Shown here in pieces: positions 8,801-17,554 of a stretch of 64,000 bases of DNA. Origin of the DNA: Rhizobium sp. NLR16a (lineage in GTDB: Bacteria > Pseudomonadota > Alphaproteobacteria > Rhizobiales > Rhizobiaceae); contig NZ_CP072870.1 of the NCBI RefSeq assembly GCF_017948245.1, forward strand, positions 226,335-290,334, written 5' to 3'. The number at the start of each line of letters is the position of its first letter. Positions within the stretch are counted from its first letter, which is position 1. The notes below the pieces were generated by a model, which was given only the letters and a program-made list of their open reading frames with translations, had not been told where the DNA came from and made no database searches. Position numbers and translations under genes: made by a program.

Positions 8801-11783
8801 GCTGGGACTGGACCTGACGGAACAGCCTGGAATGGAACGCCTGAAGGCACGGGTCTACCTCGCCTTCGGCAACCTTGCGAAATCGTCATCGCGTCATGTC
8901 CGCACCGGCCGTGCGCTTGCGCAGCGCGTATTAGAAACGGCACAGCAGGTCGGCGATCTCACCTATGCCGTCTTAAGCCGAAATAATCTTGTGACTTATC
9001 TTCTGGCCGCCGGCGAGCCCCTCTCGCAGGTTCAGCGCGATGCGGAAGCCGGCCTGGACTTCGCGCGTCAGGCCGGCTTTGGAGTCGCCGTCGGTTTCAT
9101 CAGCGGGCAGCTGCAACTCATCCGAACGCTTCGCGGGCTGACGCCAATCTTCGGATGCTTCAACGATGAAGGGTTCGACGAGCAGCAATTCGAACTTAAG
9201 ACCGACGGCAAGCCGGGCAGTTGCTTGTACTGGATCCGCAAGCTGCAGGCTTGTGTATTTGCCGGGGATACCCTCACAGCACTTTCGGCAGCGGCGAAAG
9301 CAGAAAGCCTCCTCTGGATGACTCCTGCTATTTTCGAGCGGGCGGAATATCACTTCTACACAGGCCTTTCATTGGCCTCTGCTTTGCAAGGATCGACGAC
9401 TGAAACAGCTCATTATCGCAAGGCCATGCGCGCTCACCGCCGCCAGCTCGACACTTGGGCCGCGCACTGCCCGGAGAATTTCGCAAGCCGCGCAAAATTG
9501 CTTGGCGCAGAGATCGCCCGCCTGGGAGGCCGCGAGTTGCATGCCGAGCGCCTCTATGAACAGGCGATCCAGTTGGCGCATGCGCACGCGCTCCCACACG
9601 ATGAAGCGATTGCGTATGAGCGCGCTTCCGCCTTTTACCGGGCGCGCGGCTTCGATCAGATTGCTCGCCTCTATCTTCAAAACGCCCGTCGCTGTTATCT
9701 CAGTTGGGGAGCCGACGGCAAGGTGCGGCAGCTCGAAGAAGCCTATCCCCAGCTGCGGGATGGACAATCGGCACCGGCTGCAACAAGCACGATCGAAGCG
9801 CCGATCGAGCATCTCGACCTCGCCACCGTCATCAAGGTGTCGCAAGCCGTCTCCAGCGAAATCGTCGTCGAGAAGCTGATCGATACGGTCCTGCGAATGG
9901 CCGTCGAGCAGGCCGGAGCCGAACGTGGCCTTCTGATCCTGTCGCGTGGCGGCGAACCGCGGATTGCCGCTGAGGCGACGATCCGCGGCGAAGCGGTCCT
10001 CATAGAGTTGCGTAATGAGGCCATCGCCGGCGTGATGCCGGAGTCAGTTCTCAATTACGTCCTGCGTATGCGGGAAATCGTCAGCCTCGACGATGCCTCG
10101 GCTGAAAAGGCCTTTGCGGGCGATCCCTATATTCGCTATCGCGCGGCCAGATCCATTCTCTGTTTGCCGCTGATCAATCACGCCAAGCTGATCGGTGCGC
10201 TTTATCTGGAAAACACTCTGGCGGGCCGTGTCTTCGCGCCAGGGCGCATTCCGGTGTTGAAGCTGATCGCCTCGCAAGCCGCCAGCACGCTCGAAATAAC
10301 CGGACTTTACCGAGACCTGGCAGAACGTGAAGCGCGAATAGGCCGGCTTGTCGAAGCGAACATCATCGGAATTTTTATCCGGGATATCGAAGGTCGGATT
10401 ATCGAGGCCAACGAGGCGTTCCTGCAAATGGTGGGCTACAGCCGTGACGAACTCTTGGCCGGTCAGATCATCGATAAAGAGCTGACGCCGCCGGAATGGC
10501 GCGAGCGTGACGCCGAAGCCGAGGCCGAGCTGAGAGTGACCGGCAGCGCCCGCCCCTTTGAAAAGGAGTATCAGCGAAAGGATGGCGGTCACGTACCCGT
10601 GATGATCGGTGAGGCAAGTTTCGAGGGGGCCGGGAGCCAGGCCGTGGCCTTCGTGCTCGACCTGTCCGAGAGCAAGCGAGCAGAGGAGAGGCTTCGAGCA
10701 AGCGAAACTCGTTTTCGGACCTTCGTCGACCATGCCACCGATGCCTTTTTCCTCCATACGGATGATCTGATCGTCATAGACGTCAACCGCCAAGCCTGTG
10801 AAAGCCTCGGTTACACCCGGGAGGAATTGATTGGCATGCACCCGCGCGACTTTGACGGAGCTATCGACGAAAAGGCTCTTGCGACATTGGTGGATCGCGT
10901 CGACGCAGGACAGCCAATGACTTTCGAAACGCTCCACCGGCGCAAGAACGGAACAACGTTTCCGGTCGAGGTTCGCGTCGGCAAATTCCGACAGGAAGAG
11001 CAATGGTTTCGTCTTTCGCTGGCGCGTGACATCACCGACCGCAGGCAAGCCGAGGATGCTATTCAGCTTGCGCGAGCAGAACTTGCCCATGTAAGCAGGC
11101 TCACCACCATGGGAGAACTTGTAGCCTCCATCGCCCACGAGGTCAGACAGCCGCTCACCGGGCTGGTCAGCAGCGGCAATGCCTGCCTTCGCTATCTCGA
11201 CGCTGATCCTCGTGACATCGTCTCCGCCCGTCGCGCCATCGAGCGCATGATCAGCGACGCTTTTCGCGCATCCGAGGTCATCGACCGGATTCGGGCAATG
11301 GCGAAGAAATCACCCGAACGCCGGGACCGGCTGAACATCAACGATATCGTGTCCGAGACGATTGCGCTGGTGTCCACGGACCTTGAACGCAGTGCGGTGT
11401 CGCTTCGTACAAACCTTACCGACGGCTTGCCCCCGATCGTAGGGGACCAAGTGCAGATCCAGCAGGTGATCCTGAACCTTATCATGAACGCCAGCGACGC
11501 GATGGCGGCGATGCCAAAAGGAGCGCGCGAACTCATCGTAAGCACTGAAAAGGCAGCACCCAAAACCGTTTTAGTGGCAGTCCGCGATAGCGGCCCTATC
11601 CTCGACCTGGCGAAGATCGGCGATATATTCGAGGCGTTCTTTAGTACCAAACCCAAGGGTATGGGCATGGGCCTGACGATCAGTCGTTCGATCATAGAGG
11701 CTCACAAAGGCCAACTCTGGGCCACGCCAAACGCGCCCCACGGTGCCATTTTTCAGTTTACATTACCAACCGAGGAGAAATAA
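5835..11783 (+). CDS. Giant trifunctional Ser/Thr kinase-like / AAA ATPase / GAF-PAS-PAS sensor histidine kinase
   Basis: A 1982-residue cytoplasmic signalling protein. In order: a Ser/Thr kinase-like domain (about 20-290, catalytic loop HRDIKPANILAD with D163), an AAA-type ATPase (Walker A GHAGVGKS near 375; Walker B-like LTLFLDDLQWLD), a long helical TPR-like region, a GAF domain (from about 1350), two PAS domains (VEANIIGIFIRD; VDHATDAFFLHTDD), HisKA with H1768 in ASIAHEVRQPL, and a HATPase domain (NLIMNASDAM; KGMGMGLTISRS). The DFG motif reads GFG and no clear VAIK lysine is visible, so the kinase domain may be a pseudokinase. ATG 5835 is used, though an in-frame ATG lies at 5769. The partner is the FixJ-type regulator 50 bases downstream. 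Confidence 0.9.
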   Translation: MDDTVKDAQKTRKNMFGRKRALASVGQQTSTDLRHYEPQSSWSDGDRIFTRELIRSGNGASKAVLRVQLAAEHPSRTSLDRLAHEYRLKDELDREWAAKPLDFTTENGRVVLVLEDCGGVPLPQLMGRHSHGMAAELTVFLRLAKGIAAAVGKAHGCGLIHRDIKPANILADETEGRVRLTGFGVASHLSRERQAAEPPEVIAGSLAYMAPEQTGRMNRSVDSRSDLYAVGITLYEMITGQLPFTASEPMEWVHCHVAKRPVPPSERVRELPGVISAIVMKLLAKNAEERYQTAAGLEADLRRALVQSEKHGRIAEFPLGTRDVPDRLVIPERPYGREREIAALTSAFDRVVAGAGPTLVLVSGHAGVGKSMVVNELHRALVPLRGLFASGKFDQNQRHIPYASVAQALQGLVRVLLGKSEAELAPWRAALTKVLGASGRLLAPLIPELESLIGRLPAVADLPPQDAKRRFQLNIRRLLRVFATAEHPLTLFLDDLQWLDAATLDLLEDLCTQQDMRHLLLIGAYRDNEVSSTHPLIRRLAAIREAGAQVHEIVLTPLRLEDLTRMLADALHCGSSRVQPLARLVHKKSGGNPFFALQFLSTLPDEGLLEFNREQTHWDWDLDRIRAKGYTDNVADLMLSKLRRLPDITQAALNMLACLGNHAAVDTLALIRSENHDAVHAAFWAAARAGLVLLEEGSSYRFLHDRVQEAAYGLIPEDERAAAHLSIGRLLLMHTPPQALEENIFEIVGQLNCGGALIAPGEERERLADLNLLATRRAKASAAYESALAYAGTGAAYLPDDAWERRYELAFALELHRAECEFLTGAPAEAQARLAELASRAASLADLARVTRLRVDLFMSLGRSDQAIIFGLDYLHRVGISWSSHPTRSQVRQEYARLWRQLGGRPIEALLNSPPMADPVALATMDVLTSLVTPALFTNENLRCLIIGRMGNLSLKHGNSDTSPYAFTAVGTVLGPYFGNYEAGFRFGLLGLDLTEQPGMERLKARVYLAFGNLAKSSSRHVRTGRALAQRVLETAQQVGDLTYAVLSRNNLVTYLLAAGEPLSQVQRDAEAGLDFARQAGFGVAVGFISGQLQLIRTLRGLTPIFGCFNDEGFDEQQFELKTDGKPGSCLYWIRKLQACVFAGDTLTALSAAAKAESLLWMTPAIFERAEYHFYTGLSLASALQGSTTETAHYRKAMRAHRRQLDTWAAHCPENFASRAKLLGAEIARLGGRELHAERLYEQAIQLAHAHALPHDEAIAYERASAFYRARGFDQIARLYLQNARRCYLSWGADGKVRQLEEAYPQLRDGQSAPAATSTIEAPIEHLDLATVIKVSQAVSSEIVVEKLIDTVLRMAVEQAGAERGLLILSRGGEPRIAAEATIRGEAVLIELRNEAIAGVMPESVLNYVLRMREIVSLDDASAEKAFAGDPYIRYRAARSILCLPLINHAKLIGALYLENTLAGRVFAPGRIPVLKLIASQAASTLEITGLYRDLAEREARIGRLVEANIIGIFIRDIEGRIIEANEAFLQMVGYSRDELLAGQIIDKELTPPEWRERDAEAEAELRVTGSARPFEKEYQRKDGGHVPVMIGEASFEGAGSQAVAFVLDLSESKRAEERLRASETRFRTFVDHATDAFFLHTDDLIVIDVNRQACESLGYTREELIGMHPRDFDGAIDEKALATLVDRVDAGQPMTFETLHRRKNGTTFPVEVRVGKFRQEEQWFRLSLARDITDRRQAEDAIQLARAELAHVSRLTTMGELVASIAHEVRQPLTGLVSSGNACLRYLDADPRDIVSARRAIERMISDAFRASEVIDRIRAMAKKSPERRDRLNINDIVSETIALVSTDLERSAVSLRTNLTDGLPPIVGDQVQIQQVILNLIMNASDAMAAMPKGARELIVSTEKAAPKTVLVAVRDSGPILDLAKIGDIFEAFFSTKPKGMGMGLTISRSIIEAHKGQLWATPNAPHGAIFQFTLPTEEK

Positions 11784-11833
11784 TGATCCATGTCCGGGGC
11801 GGCGCCTGACCGGCGCGAAACTTGGGGACATGG

Positions 11834-12460
11834 ATGAAGGAGATTGTCTACATCATTGATGATGACGCATCTGTCCGCGAAGGCCTCGGCGATCTCCTGC
11901 GCTCGGTTGGACTTGAGGTACTGACATTCGCTTCCAGCCAGGAGTTTTTGGACAGCAAGCGCCCTGACGTTCCGGGCTGTATCATTCTCGATGTAAGGCT
12001 GCCGGGGCGGAGCGGCCTGGAATTTCAGAGCATGCTCACTTCCCTTGGAATTGAGCTTCCGGTCATTTTTATCAGTGCCCACAGCGACATTCCGATCTCT
12101 GTGCGGGCGATGAAAGCCGGCGCTATCGAATTCCTGACGAAGCCGCTGCGCGAGCAGGAATTGCTCGATGCCGCCTATGCCGGGATCGAGCGCGACTGCG
12201 CTCGGAGGCAGGAAGTCGCGCTCATTGCCGAGCTGCGGTCCCGCTATGATTCCTTGACGCCGCGCGAGCGCGAGATCATGAACCTGGTGGTCGCGGGCAG
12301 CGTCAACAAGCAAATCGCTGCTCAAGTGGGCTTGAGCGAGGTAACCGTCAAGGTTCATCGCGGCCACGTCATGCAGAAGATGCAGGCGAGATCTCTCGTT
12401 GACCTGGTCCGGATGGCGGACAGCCTCGGATTGACGACGAAGCCGGCGTGGGTCCGGTAG
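11834..12460 (+). CDS. FixJ/NarL-type response regulator
   Basis: A 208-residue response regulator. The N-terminal receiver begins VYIIDDDASVREGL (acidic pocket), has the phospho-acceptor Asp in IILDVRLPG and the switch Lys in EFLTKPL. The C-terminal LuxR-type helix-turn-helix reads LTPREREIMNLV and GLSEVTVKVHRGHVMQKM. ATG at 11834 is preferred; a TTG at 11822 in the same frame is possible. It lies directly downstream of the giant histidine kinase on the same strand and is the obvious phosphotransfer partner. Targets are unknown. Confidence 0.92.
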   Translation: MKEIVYIIDDDASVREGLGDLLRSVGLEVLTFASSQEFLDSKRPDVPGCIILDVRLPGRSGLEFQSMLTSLGIELPVIFISAHSDIPISVRAMKAGAIEFLTKPLREQELLDAAYAGIERDCARRQEVALIAELRSRYDSLTPREREIMNLVVAGSVNKQIAAQVGLSEVTVKVHRGHVMQKMQARSLVDLVRMADSLGLTTKPAWVR

Positions 12461-12732
12461 GCTCACATATCTAGACCAAAGTATCGGGCGCCTGCCACGG
12501 GTGGATAGTCGGGGCTTCATTTCGGCTGGTCGCTTATCTCATTCGGCAATACGTTCCGAAGGCCGTCGGCTCTATGTTCTTACCAGCTGAAAAAACATGC
12601 AGAGACAAGACGGACGTTATCACGTCTCGGTGCAAGAATCTGCGTCGGGTCGGCGCATCCCTACCATTGGACGGACGCTCATCGATGTTGACGCAACGCG
12701 AGTAACCGAAAGATCGTGGAAAGGTATGATCC
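12461..12732. other. Intergenic interval without recognisable gene
   Basis: No frame here has convincing coding character or recognisable similarity. It separates the two-component pair from a small open reading frame and the mobile-element scar. Confidence 0.4.
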
Positions 12733-12948
12733 ATGCAAAACCAGAGATACGCCCTGCAGAAGAACCTGAACATCTACTGGACGGTAATCGATACGGTTTC
12801 AGACCGGAAAGCTCTCGTCGATGGCTTCGTTATGGACATGCTTACCGCCGATGAGGGCGAAGAATTGGTCAACATGCTGAACCGTGCAGAATCTCATGCT
12901 ATCCTTGCGCCTGCCGAGATGGAGCACCGCGATCGAAGACGACAGTAA
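12733..12948 (+). CDS. Small hypothetical protein
   Basis: A 71-residue frame beginning MQNQRYALQKNLNIYWTVID and containing VMDMLTADEGEELVNMLNRAES. The YALQK...WTVID...DEGEELV...LN layout looks like a globular conserved small protein of rhizobia rather than random translation, but no function can be assigned. It borders an ISNCY transposase remnant, so the last residues (after about LNRAES) may be altered by insertion-linked rearrangement. Confidence 0.45.
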   Translation: MQNQRYALQKNLNIYWTVIDTVSDRKALVDGFVMDMLTADEGEELVNMLNRAESHAILAPAEMEHRDRRRQ

Positions 12949-13019
12949 CTGTTCGATCGCCATCGTATGGCGAACCGGCCGTCATCGTCGGTCGCTCGAG
13001 CGTGCAGTCCCGGCGAAAG

Positions 13020-13345
13020 GCGCTCCAAGAGCACGAACCGCAACACTGCATCAACTTGCCTGTCGCATCATCGACAAACACCAACAGCGAGCACGGATCT
13101 CGACGATCTGAAACCAGCGGTGCTCGGCCCCGTCGATCTGCACCGGCTCGCCACAGGCTTCGCGCCGTAATCGTGGCTGATGAAACGTCCGCCGTGGCTT
13201 GCGCGACAGCCATAATCTCCGACATCCAGCCGCGCAACGTCTCGCGCGACACACGCAATCTATCGCGCTCGGCAAGCTTCTCGGCCGCCAGCGTCGGGCC
13301 GAAGCCCGCATGACGTTCACGAACCAGCGTCAGCGCATAGTCTCA
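13020..13345 (-). pseudogene. ISNCY-family transposase remnant, frameshifted
   Basis: Three reading frames on the minus strand together give recognisable ISNCY transposase segments: GFGPTLAAEKLAERDRLRVS joined to SRETLRGWMSE (about 13340-13205), then RTFHQPRLRREACGEPVQID and AEHRWF (about 13190-13110), then CSLLVFVDDATGKLMQ (about 13090-13040). At least two frameshifts and loss of both ends make it non-functional. Its neighbour is an intact IS30 transposase gene, so this interval has received more than one insertion. Confidence 0.75.
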
Positions 13346-13477
13346 AAGCTAAAGCCGATGGTGCCACGAACCCGTCCCGATCTGATCTTGCAACCCGGAC
13401 CAGCGCTCAGATCGGGGCTGGTCGGCGCAATCACCGCAGGATCATTCATGAAATCCGTCCTCCGCCCCGGCTTGCCG

Positions 13478-14473
13478 TCATTTGTTCACTTCACGCCTGA
13501 ACACTTCAGCTGGGGTGCGGAACCCAAGGCATTTTCTCGGCGTACTGTTCAACCGATCGATCAGTGATCGTATCGATTCATCAGGAACGGACAGGACAGC
13601 AGTATCCCTCGGCAGGTAACGCCGAATCCGCCGATTCATGTTCTCAACGGAGCCTTTTTGCCAGGGCGCAGACGGATCGCAGAACCATGCATCGGTTCCC
13701 ATTCCTTGCTTCAGTCGCCGCCAGGAGACGAATTCAAATCCGCGATCAAACGTCAAACTTTGCCGGGCATGCCTGGGCAGGGGGCTGAGCACGTTGATGA
13801 GCCGCTCCATGATCGGCTTGGACTGCCGGTCGTTGTTCTTGAACAGCATGGTGAACCGGCTCATCCGCTCGACAACCGTTGCCACATTGGCATTGCCCTG
13901 AACCCTTTCGAAGATCATCAGATCGGCTTCCCAGTGACCGAATTCCTTGCGATCGTTGATGGCTTCCGGCCGATGTTTGATCGAACGCTCATCTGGAAAG
14001 ACCGGGTTCTGCGGTTTGCGAGCATATCTCGGCCGGCGCTTTCTCCGCCGTTCCGGAAGAAGCCGCGCCAGTTGCTGCCGTTGTCCTTCCGGTGAATAGA
14101 CATATCGGTAGATCGTCTCGTGACAGACGCTTGCCTTGGCCGCTGGTTCGATCTTCAGTCGTCCAGCAATCTGTTCCGGCGACCAGCCGGATTCCAACTT
14201 TCCGATCACTTCGTTCCGCAGATCCTCGCGACGAAAGAGCTTGCCGATCCGCCGGCGCCTGTCGCGCGCCATGTCGTTGGCGGTCATCGCCCAGTAGCCC
14301 TCGGCATCGGGGAATTCCTGATCGTGCCAGTAGTTGCGTTTGATCTCCCGGGAGATGGTCGCGCGGTCCCGGCCGAGGCGTCTGGCGATCTCAGACTGGC
14401 TAAACTTCTGATCCAACATCCTGGAAATCGATCGGCGTTCGTCAAAACTCAAATGCGAAAAGGTACGGATCAA
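13478..14473 (-). mobile_element. IS30-family transposase, apparently intact
   Basis: A 331-residue IS30 transposase. The N-terminal helix-turn-helix reads SFDERRSISRMLDQKF and EIARRLGRDRATISREIKRN. The DDE catalytic triad is visible as HWEADLMI, LTFDRGFEF and KGSVENMNRRIRRYLP. Its length is normal for the family and no frameshift is seen. I could not identify terminal inverted repeats or a target duplication by eye, so element borders are left open (roughly 13440-14530). It sits between the ISNCY remnant and a LysE-family gene. Confidence 0.92.
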
Positions 14474-14649
14474 ACCATGGCTCCCGAAAAGCAGGCAGCT
14501 TAGCGCCTTTGTTGCAGTTCGAGATAGAATGTGCCCCGCTACAGGCGATTTCTGGCGTAATCGACATTATGGAACAACGGCCTTTGCCAGCCGCACCAAG
14601 GGCTTGCGCAGGCAGTCGCTCCGCCGCGCGCAGCGCAACAGCGCGGGTT

Positions 14650-15213
14650 TCATCCGCCAAGGGCGCTGAACGTCAGCACGGCGGAGAATGCGACGAGGGT
14701 TGCGGATCCGCACCGCCGGGCAAATGGCGGTATCCGTTTTTCACGTCCGAGGATGAGCCTGCCGATCGACAGCCAGATCGAGGAGACTGCCAGGACCACC
14801 GATGCGAGAATGGCGATGGATCCTGTCAAAGGCACCTCCTGCGCGGGAGGCACCATCGTCAATCCGATGATCAGCGCTTTGGGATTTAACAGCGTCGTCA
14901 CGGCCAGCTGCCGCACGCGCACAGCCTCGACAGGGCTCGATCCGATGCCCCAGAGCCGCAGCGCCAGGTACAAAACCCAGGTCGCCGAGACAAGTTTGAC
15001 GCCTTGCGAAACCAGAGGGTGGTCGCGGAGAAAAGAACCGGCCAGACCGGCCGCCGGAAGGACGATCGCAAGATATGCGGACATGACGGTGGCGAGCAGG
15101 GCGATCGCGCGTCCGAAGGTCAGCCCCTGAGATGCCATCGCCAAAATGGCGTTGGTCGGTCCGGGCAGGATGAGAAGCGTGAAAACGCCCGCTGCGAAAG
15201 GCAGAAGATGCAC
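14650..15213 (-). CDS. LysE/RhtB-family amino-acid exporter
   Basis: A 187-residue inner-membrane protein with about five hydrophobic segments. The N-terminus shows the family hallmark LLILPGPTNAILAMASQG; later segments include VSATWVLYLALRLWG and VRQLAVTTLLNPKALIIGL, the latter typical of RhtB/LysE proteins. It is a little shorter than the usual 200-210 residues but shows no frameshift. Presumed role is export of an amino acid or derivative. No neighbouring gene suggests the substrate. Confidence 0.85.
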   Translation of the reverse strand: MHLLPFAAGVFTLLILPGPTNAILAMASQGLTFGRAIALLATVMSAYLAIVLPAAGLAGSFLRDHPLVSQGVKLVSATWVLYLALRLWGIGSSPVEAVRVRQLAVTTLLNPKALIIGLTMVPPAQEVPLTGSIAILASVVLAVSSIWLSIGRLILGREKRIPPFARRCGSATLVAFSAVLTFSALGG

Positions 15214-15325
15214 TGTTACGGTCTCCGGGTTTCTTCCGCATCTTGCACGGCCGCGCCTGCCGGTCGTTGACAGAGATCATTTGCGGGACGGAACATTCCG
15301 GGCACCCCCGACGTTTATTGCGGTT

Positions 15326-15547
15326 ATGTCAGAGGTGGGCGCCATGCCCGGCATGATCAGGTTCATACTCACTCGATTGGCCACGGGCTTTGCAATCGGA
15401 AGCGCCGTGGGGTTCTTCGTCTGGCAGAACGGTTTTGCCGCGGCAGGCGGACCGCAAAATTATCTCGCTCAGGGCCTGTTCATCTACCTCTTTGCGAGCA
15501 CAATCGGCATGGGTTATCTCGCGACGGCTCTCCTCCTGGAAGAATAG
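15326..15547 (+). CDS. Small two-helix membrane protein, hypothetical
   Basis: A 73-residue protein with two predicted membrane segments (RLATGFAIGSAVGFFVW and AQGLFIYLFASTIGMGYLAT) separated by a short polar loop, ending in LLLEE. ATG 15326 or 15344 could start it. The alternating hydrophobic and glycine-rich segments suggest a real protein. Function unknown. Confidence 0.55.
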   Translation: MSEVGAMPGMIRFILTRLATGFAIGSAVGFFVWQNGFAAAGGPQNYLAQGLFIYLFASTIGMGYLATALLLEE

Positions 15548-15592
15548 CGCCGGAAGATCAAAGTCCCGTTGCGCGGACGCCGGATGATGTCA

Positions 15593-17458
15593 TCACGCTG
15601 CGTGCTGTTCCGGTTCAAGACCGGCCGGAATCTTGAACTGCAGCTCCGCCAGGCGCGTATAAAGGCCGCCTTGGCGCATGAGCGAGGCGTGAGTCCCCTC
15701 TTCTACGATCTTGCCCTTGTCCATCACCAGAATCCTGTCCGCCTTGAGCACGGTGGCGAGCCTGTGCGCGATCACGATGGTGGTCCGTGCCTCCATCAAT
15801 TCCTCCAGGCCGCGCTGCACGAGCGCCTCGTTTTCCGCGTCCAGCGATGCGGTTGCCTCGTCCAGGAGCAGGATCGGAGCGTTCCTGAGCATGGCCCGTG
15901 CGATGGCCAGTCTCTGCCTCTGTCCGCCCGACAGCGTCAGCCCACGCTCGCCGAGAACCGAACCGTAGCCGTTCGGCAGCTTCGTGACGAAACCATGCGC
16001 CTGCGCCTTGATCGACGCGGCGATCACATCTTCGCGCAGCGCGTCCGGCCTTCCGAACGCAATGTTGTCGTAAACGGAGGCGGCAAACATCGTCACCTCC
16101 TGCGGGACAATGGCGATTTCCTTGCGCAGGGTCTGCGGGGAGATCAGGGCAAGCTCCCTGCCGTCGATGGAAATGCTGCCCGCCTGGTTTTCGTAGAAGC
16201 CGAGGAGCAGGGAGAAAACGGTGCTCTTTCCGGATCCGGAAGGGCCGACCAGGGCGACGGTTTCGCCTGGCGAAACGCGGAAGGAAAGTCCGCTCAGAAC
16301 CTCCTTTTCCGGTGCGCCCGGATAGGAAAAGCGCACGTCATGCAGTTCCATGCCCCCCTGGGTGGGGGTCCGGAGCGACGTGCAGGTGTGCGGTTCGCGC
16401 TCGTCAGTCTGTTCGTTCAGCAGTTCGAACAGCCGTCCGGCGGCGCCGGCTGCCTGCGAAAGTTCTCCCCAGACCTCCGACAGTGAGCCGAGAGAACCGG
16501 CTGCGATCACCGCGTAGATGAGAAATTGGCTCAGGCTGCCAGGCGAGAGCGTTCCCGCCAGCACCTTATGAGCCCCCAGCCACAGCACGCCGACGACGCT
16601 GACGAAGACCAGCGTGATGGCAATGGCGGTCAGCAAGGCTCTTGCCCGGGAGGCCGCAACCACCCGGTCGAAGGACAGGTCGACATCGCGCCCATATCTC
16701 TGCCCCGCAGCATGTTCGCCGTTGAATGCCTGCACGGTGCGGCTTGCCGCAATGATCTCGCTTGCATAGGCCGAAGCCTCGGCAAGCGCATCCTGTGCGA
16801 CACGGGATTTCTTCCGCACCGAGCGACCGAACAGGACGAGAGGAGCCACCACCAGGGGAATGGCCCCGAGAGCGATGGCCGACAGGCCGGGACTGGTCAC
16901 GAACATCATGGCAAGGGCGCCGAGGCAGAGGATTGAATTTCTCAAAGCCACCGATGCCGTGAGACTGACGGCGGATTTGATCTGGGTCGCATCTGCCACG
17001 AGGCGCGAGGCAATTTCGCCTGAGCGGTTTCGATCGAAGAATGCCGCAGGAAGCCGGATGATATGGTGGAAGACCTCGAGGCGAAGGTCGGTGACCAGCC
17101 GCTCTCCCAATGTGGTGACGAAGTAGTAGCGCGCCGCACTTGCGATTGCCAGCGCGACGGCGAGCGCGATCAGCATGAGAAAATAGCGATTGATGAAGGC
17201 TCCGTCCGCCTGGTTGAAGCCGTGATCGACCATGCGCCGCACAGCCATCGGCAGGGCGAGCGAGATGAGAGCTGCGGATGTGAGCGCCAGAAGTGCGCAA
17301 ACCGAGAGCGACCTATGTGGGCGAAGACGCGGAAGCAGGCTGAAGAGCGGAGTGAATGTCCGATTCCGCGAAGGGGGTTCTTTCCCGCCGTCCTTGCCGA
17401 TGGCGGAGGCTATTTCTGGTGAAATGGCGGCTTGCCAGTCATGCGGGGCTATCATCAA
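15593..17458 (-). CDS. ABC exporter, fused membrane and ATPase domains (MsbA/BmrA-like)
   Basis: A 621-residue half-transporter that would work as a homodimer in the inner membrane. Residues about 55-330 form the six-helix ABC exporter domain (e.g. SLSVCALLALTSAALISLAL; RNRSGEIASRLVADATQIK). The C-terminal nucleotide-binding domain carries Walker A GPSGSGKST, signature [16 protein letters not shown], Walker B ILLLDEATASLD and the switch His in VIAHRLATV. Family members export lipids, peptides or drugs; nothing fixes the substrate. It follows hemA on the same strand after about 100 bases, so a link to haem metabolism is possible but unproven. Confidence 0.9.
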   Translation of the reverse strand: MMIAPHDWQAAISPEIASAIGKDGGKEPPSRNRTFTPLFSLLPRLRPHRSLSVCALLALTSAALISLALPMAVRRMVDHGFNQADGAFINRYFLMLIALAVALAIASAARYYFVTTLGERLVTDLRLEVFHHIIRLPAAFFDRNRSGEIASRLVADATQIKSAVSLTASVALRNSILCLGALAMMFVTSPGLSAIALGAIPLVVAPLVLFGRSVRKKSRVAQDALAEASAYASEIIAASRTVQAFNGEHAAGQRYGRDVDLSFDRVVAASRARALLTAIAITLVFVSVVGVLWLGAHKVLAGTLSPGSLSQFLIYAVIAAGSLGSLSEVWGELSQAAGAAGRLFELLNEQTDEREPHTCTSLRTPTQGGMELHDVRFSYPGAPEKEVLSGLSFRVSPGETVALVGPSGSGKSTVFSLLLGFYENQAGSISIDGRELALISPQTLRKEIAIVPQEVTMFAASVYDNIAFGRPDALREDVIAASIKAQAHGFVTKLPNGYGSVLGERGLTLSGGQRQRLAIARAMLRNAPILLLDEATASLDAENEALVQRGLEELMEARTTIVIAHRLATVLKADRILVMDKGKIVEEGTHASLMRQGGLYTRLAELQFKIPAGLEPEQHAA

Positions 17459-17554
17459 CGCCGTTGTCTCCTCGGTGCTTGCTTCACTTTTTGTCCCGCG
17501 AGCGGCGACTTATCTCTTTGATCGCGGCCAATCTCGTGCATCTTTCCCCTGTGC

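Noticed and set aside
13331..13449. A short minus-strand frame between the ISNCY remnant and the IS30 gene
   Set aside because: No similarity or ribosome-binding site; probably junction debris.
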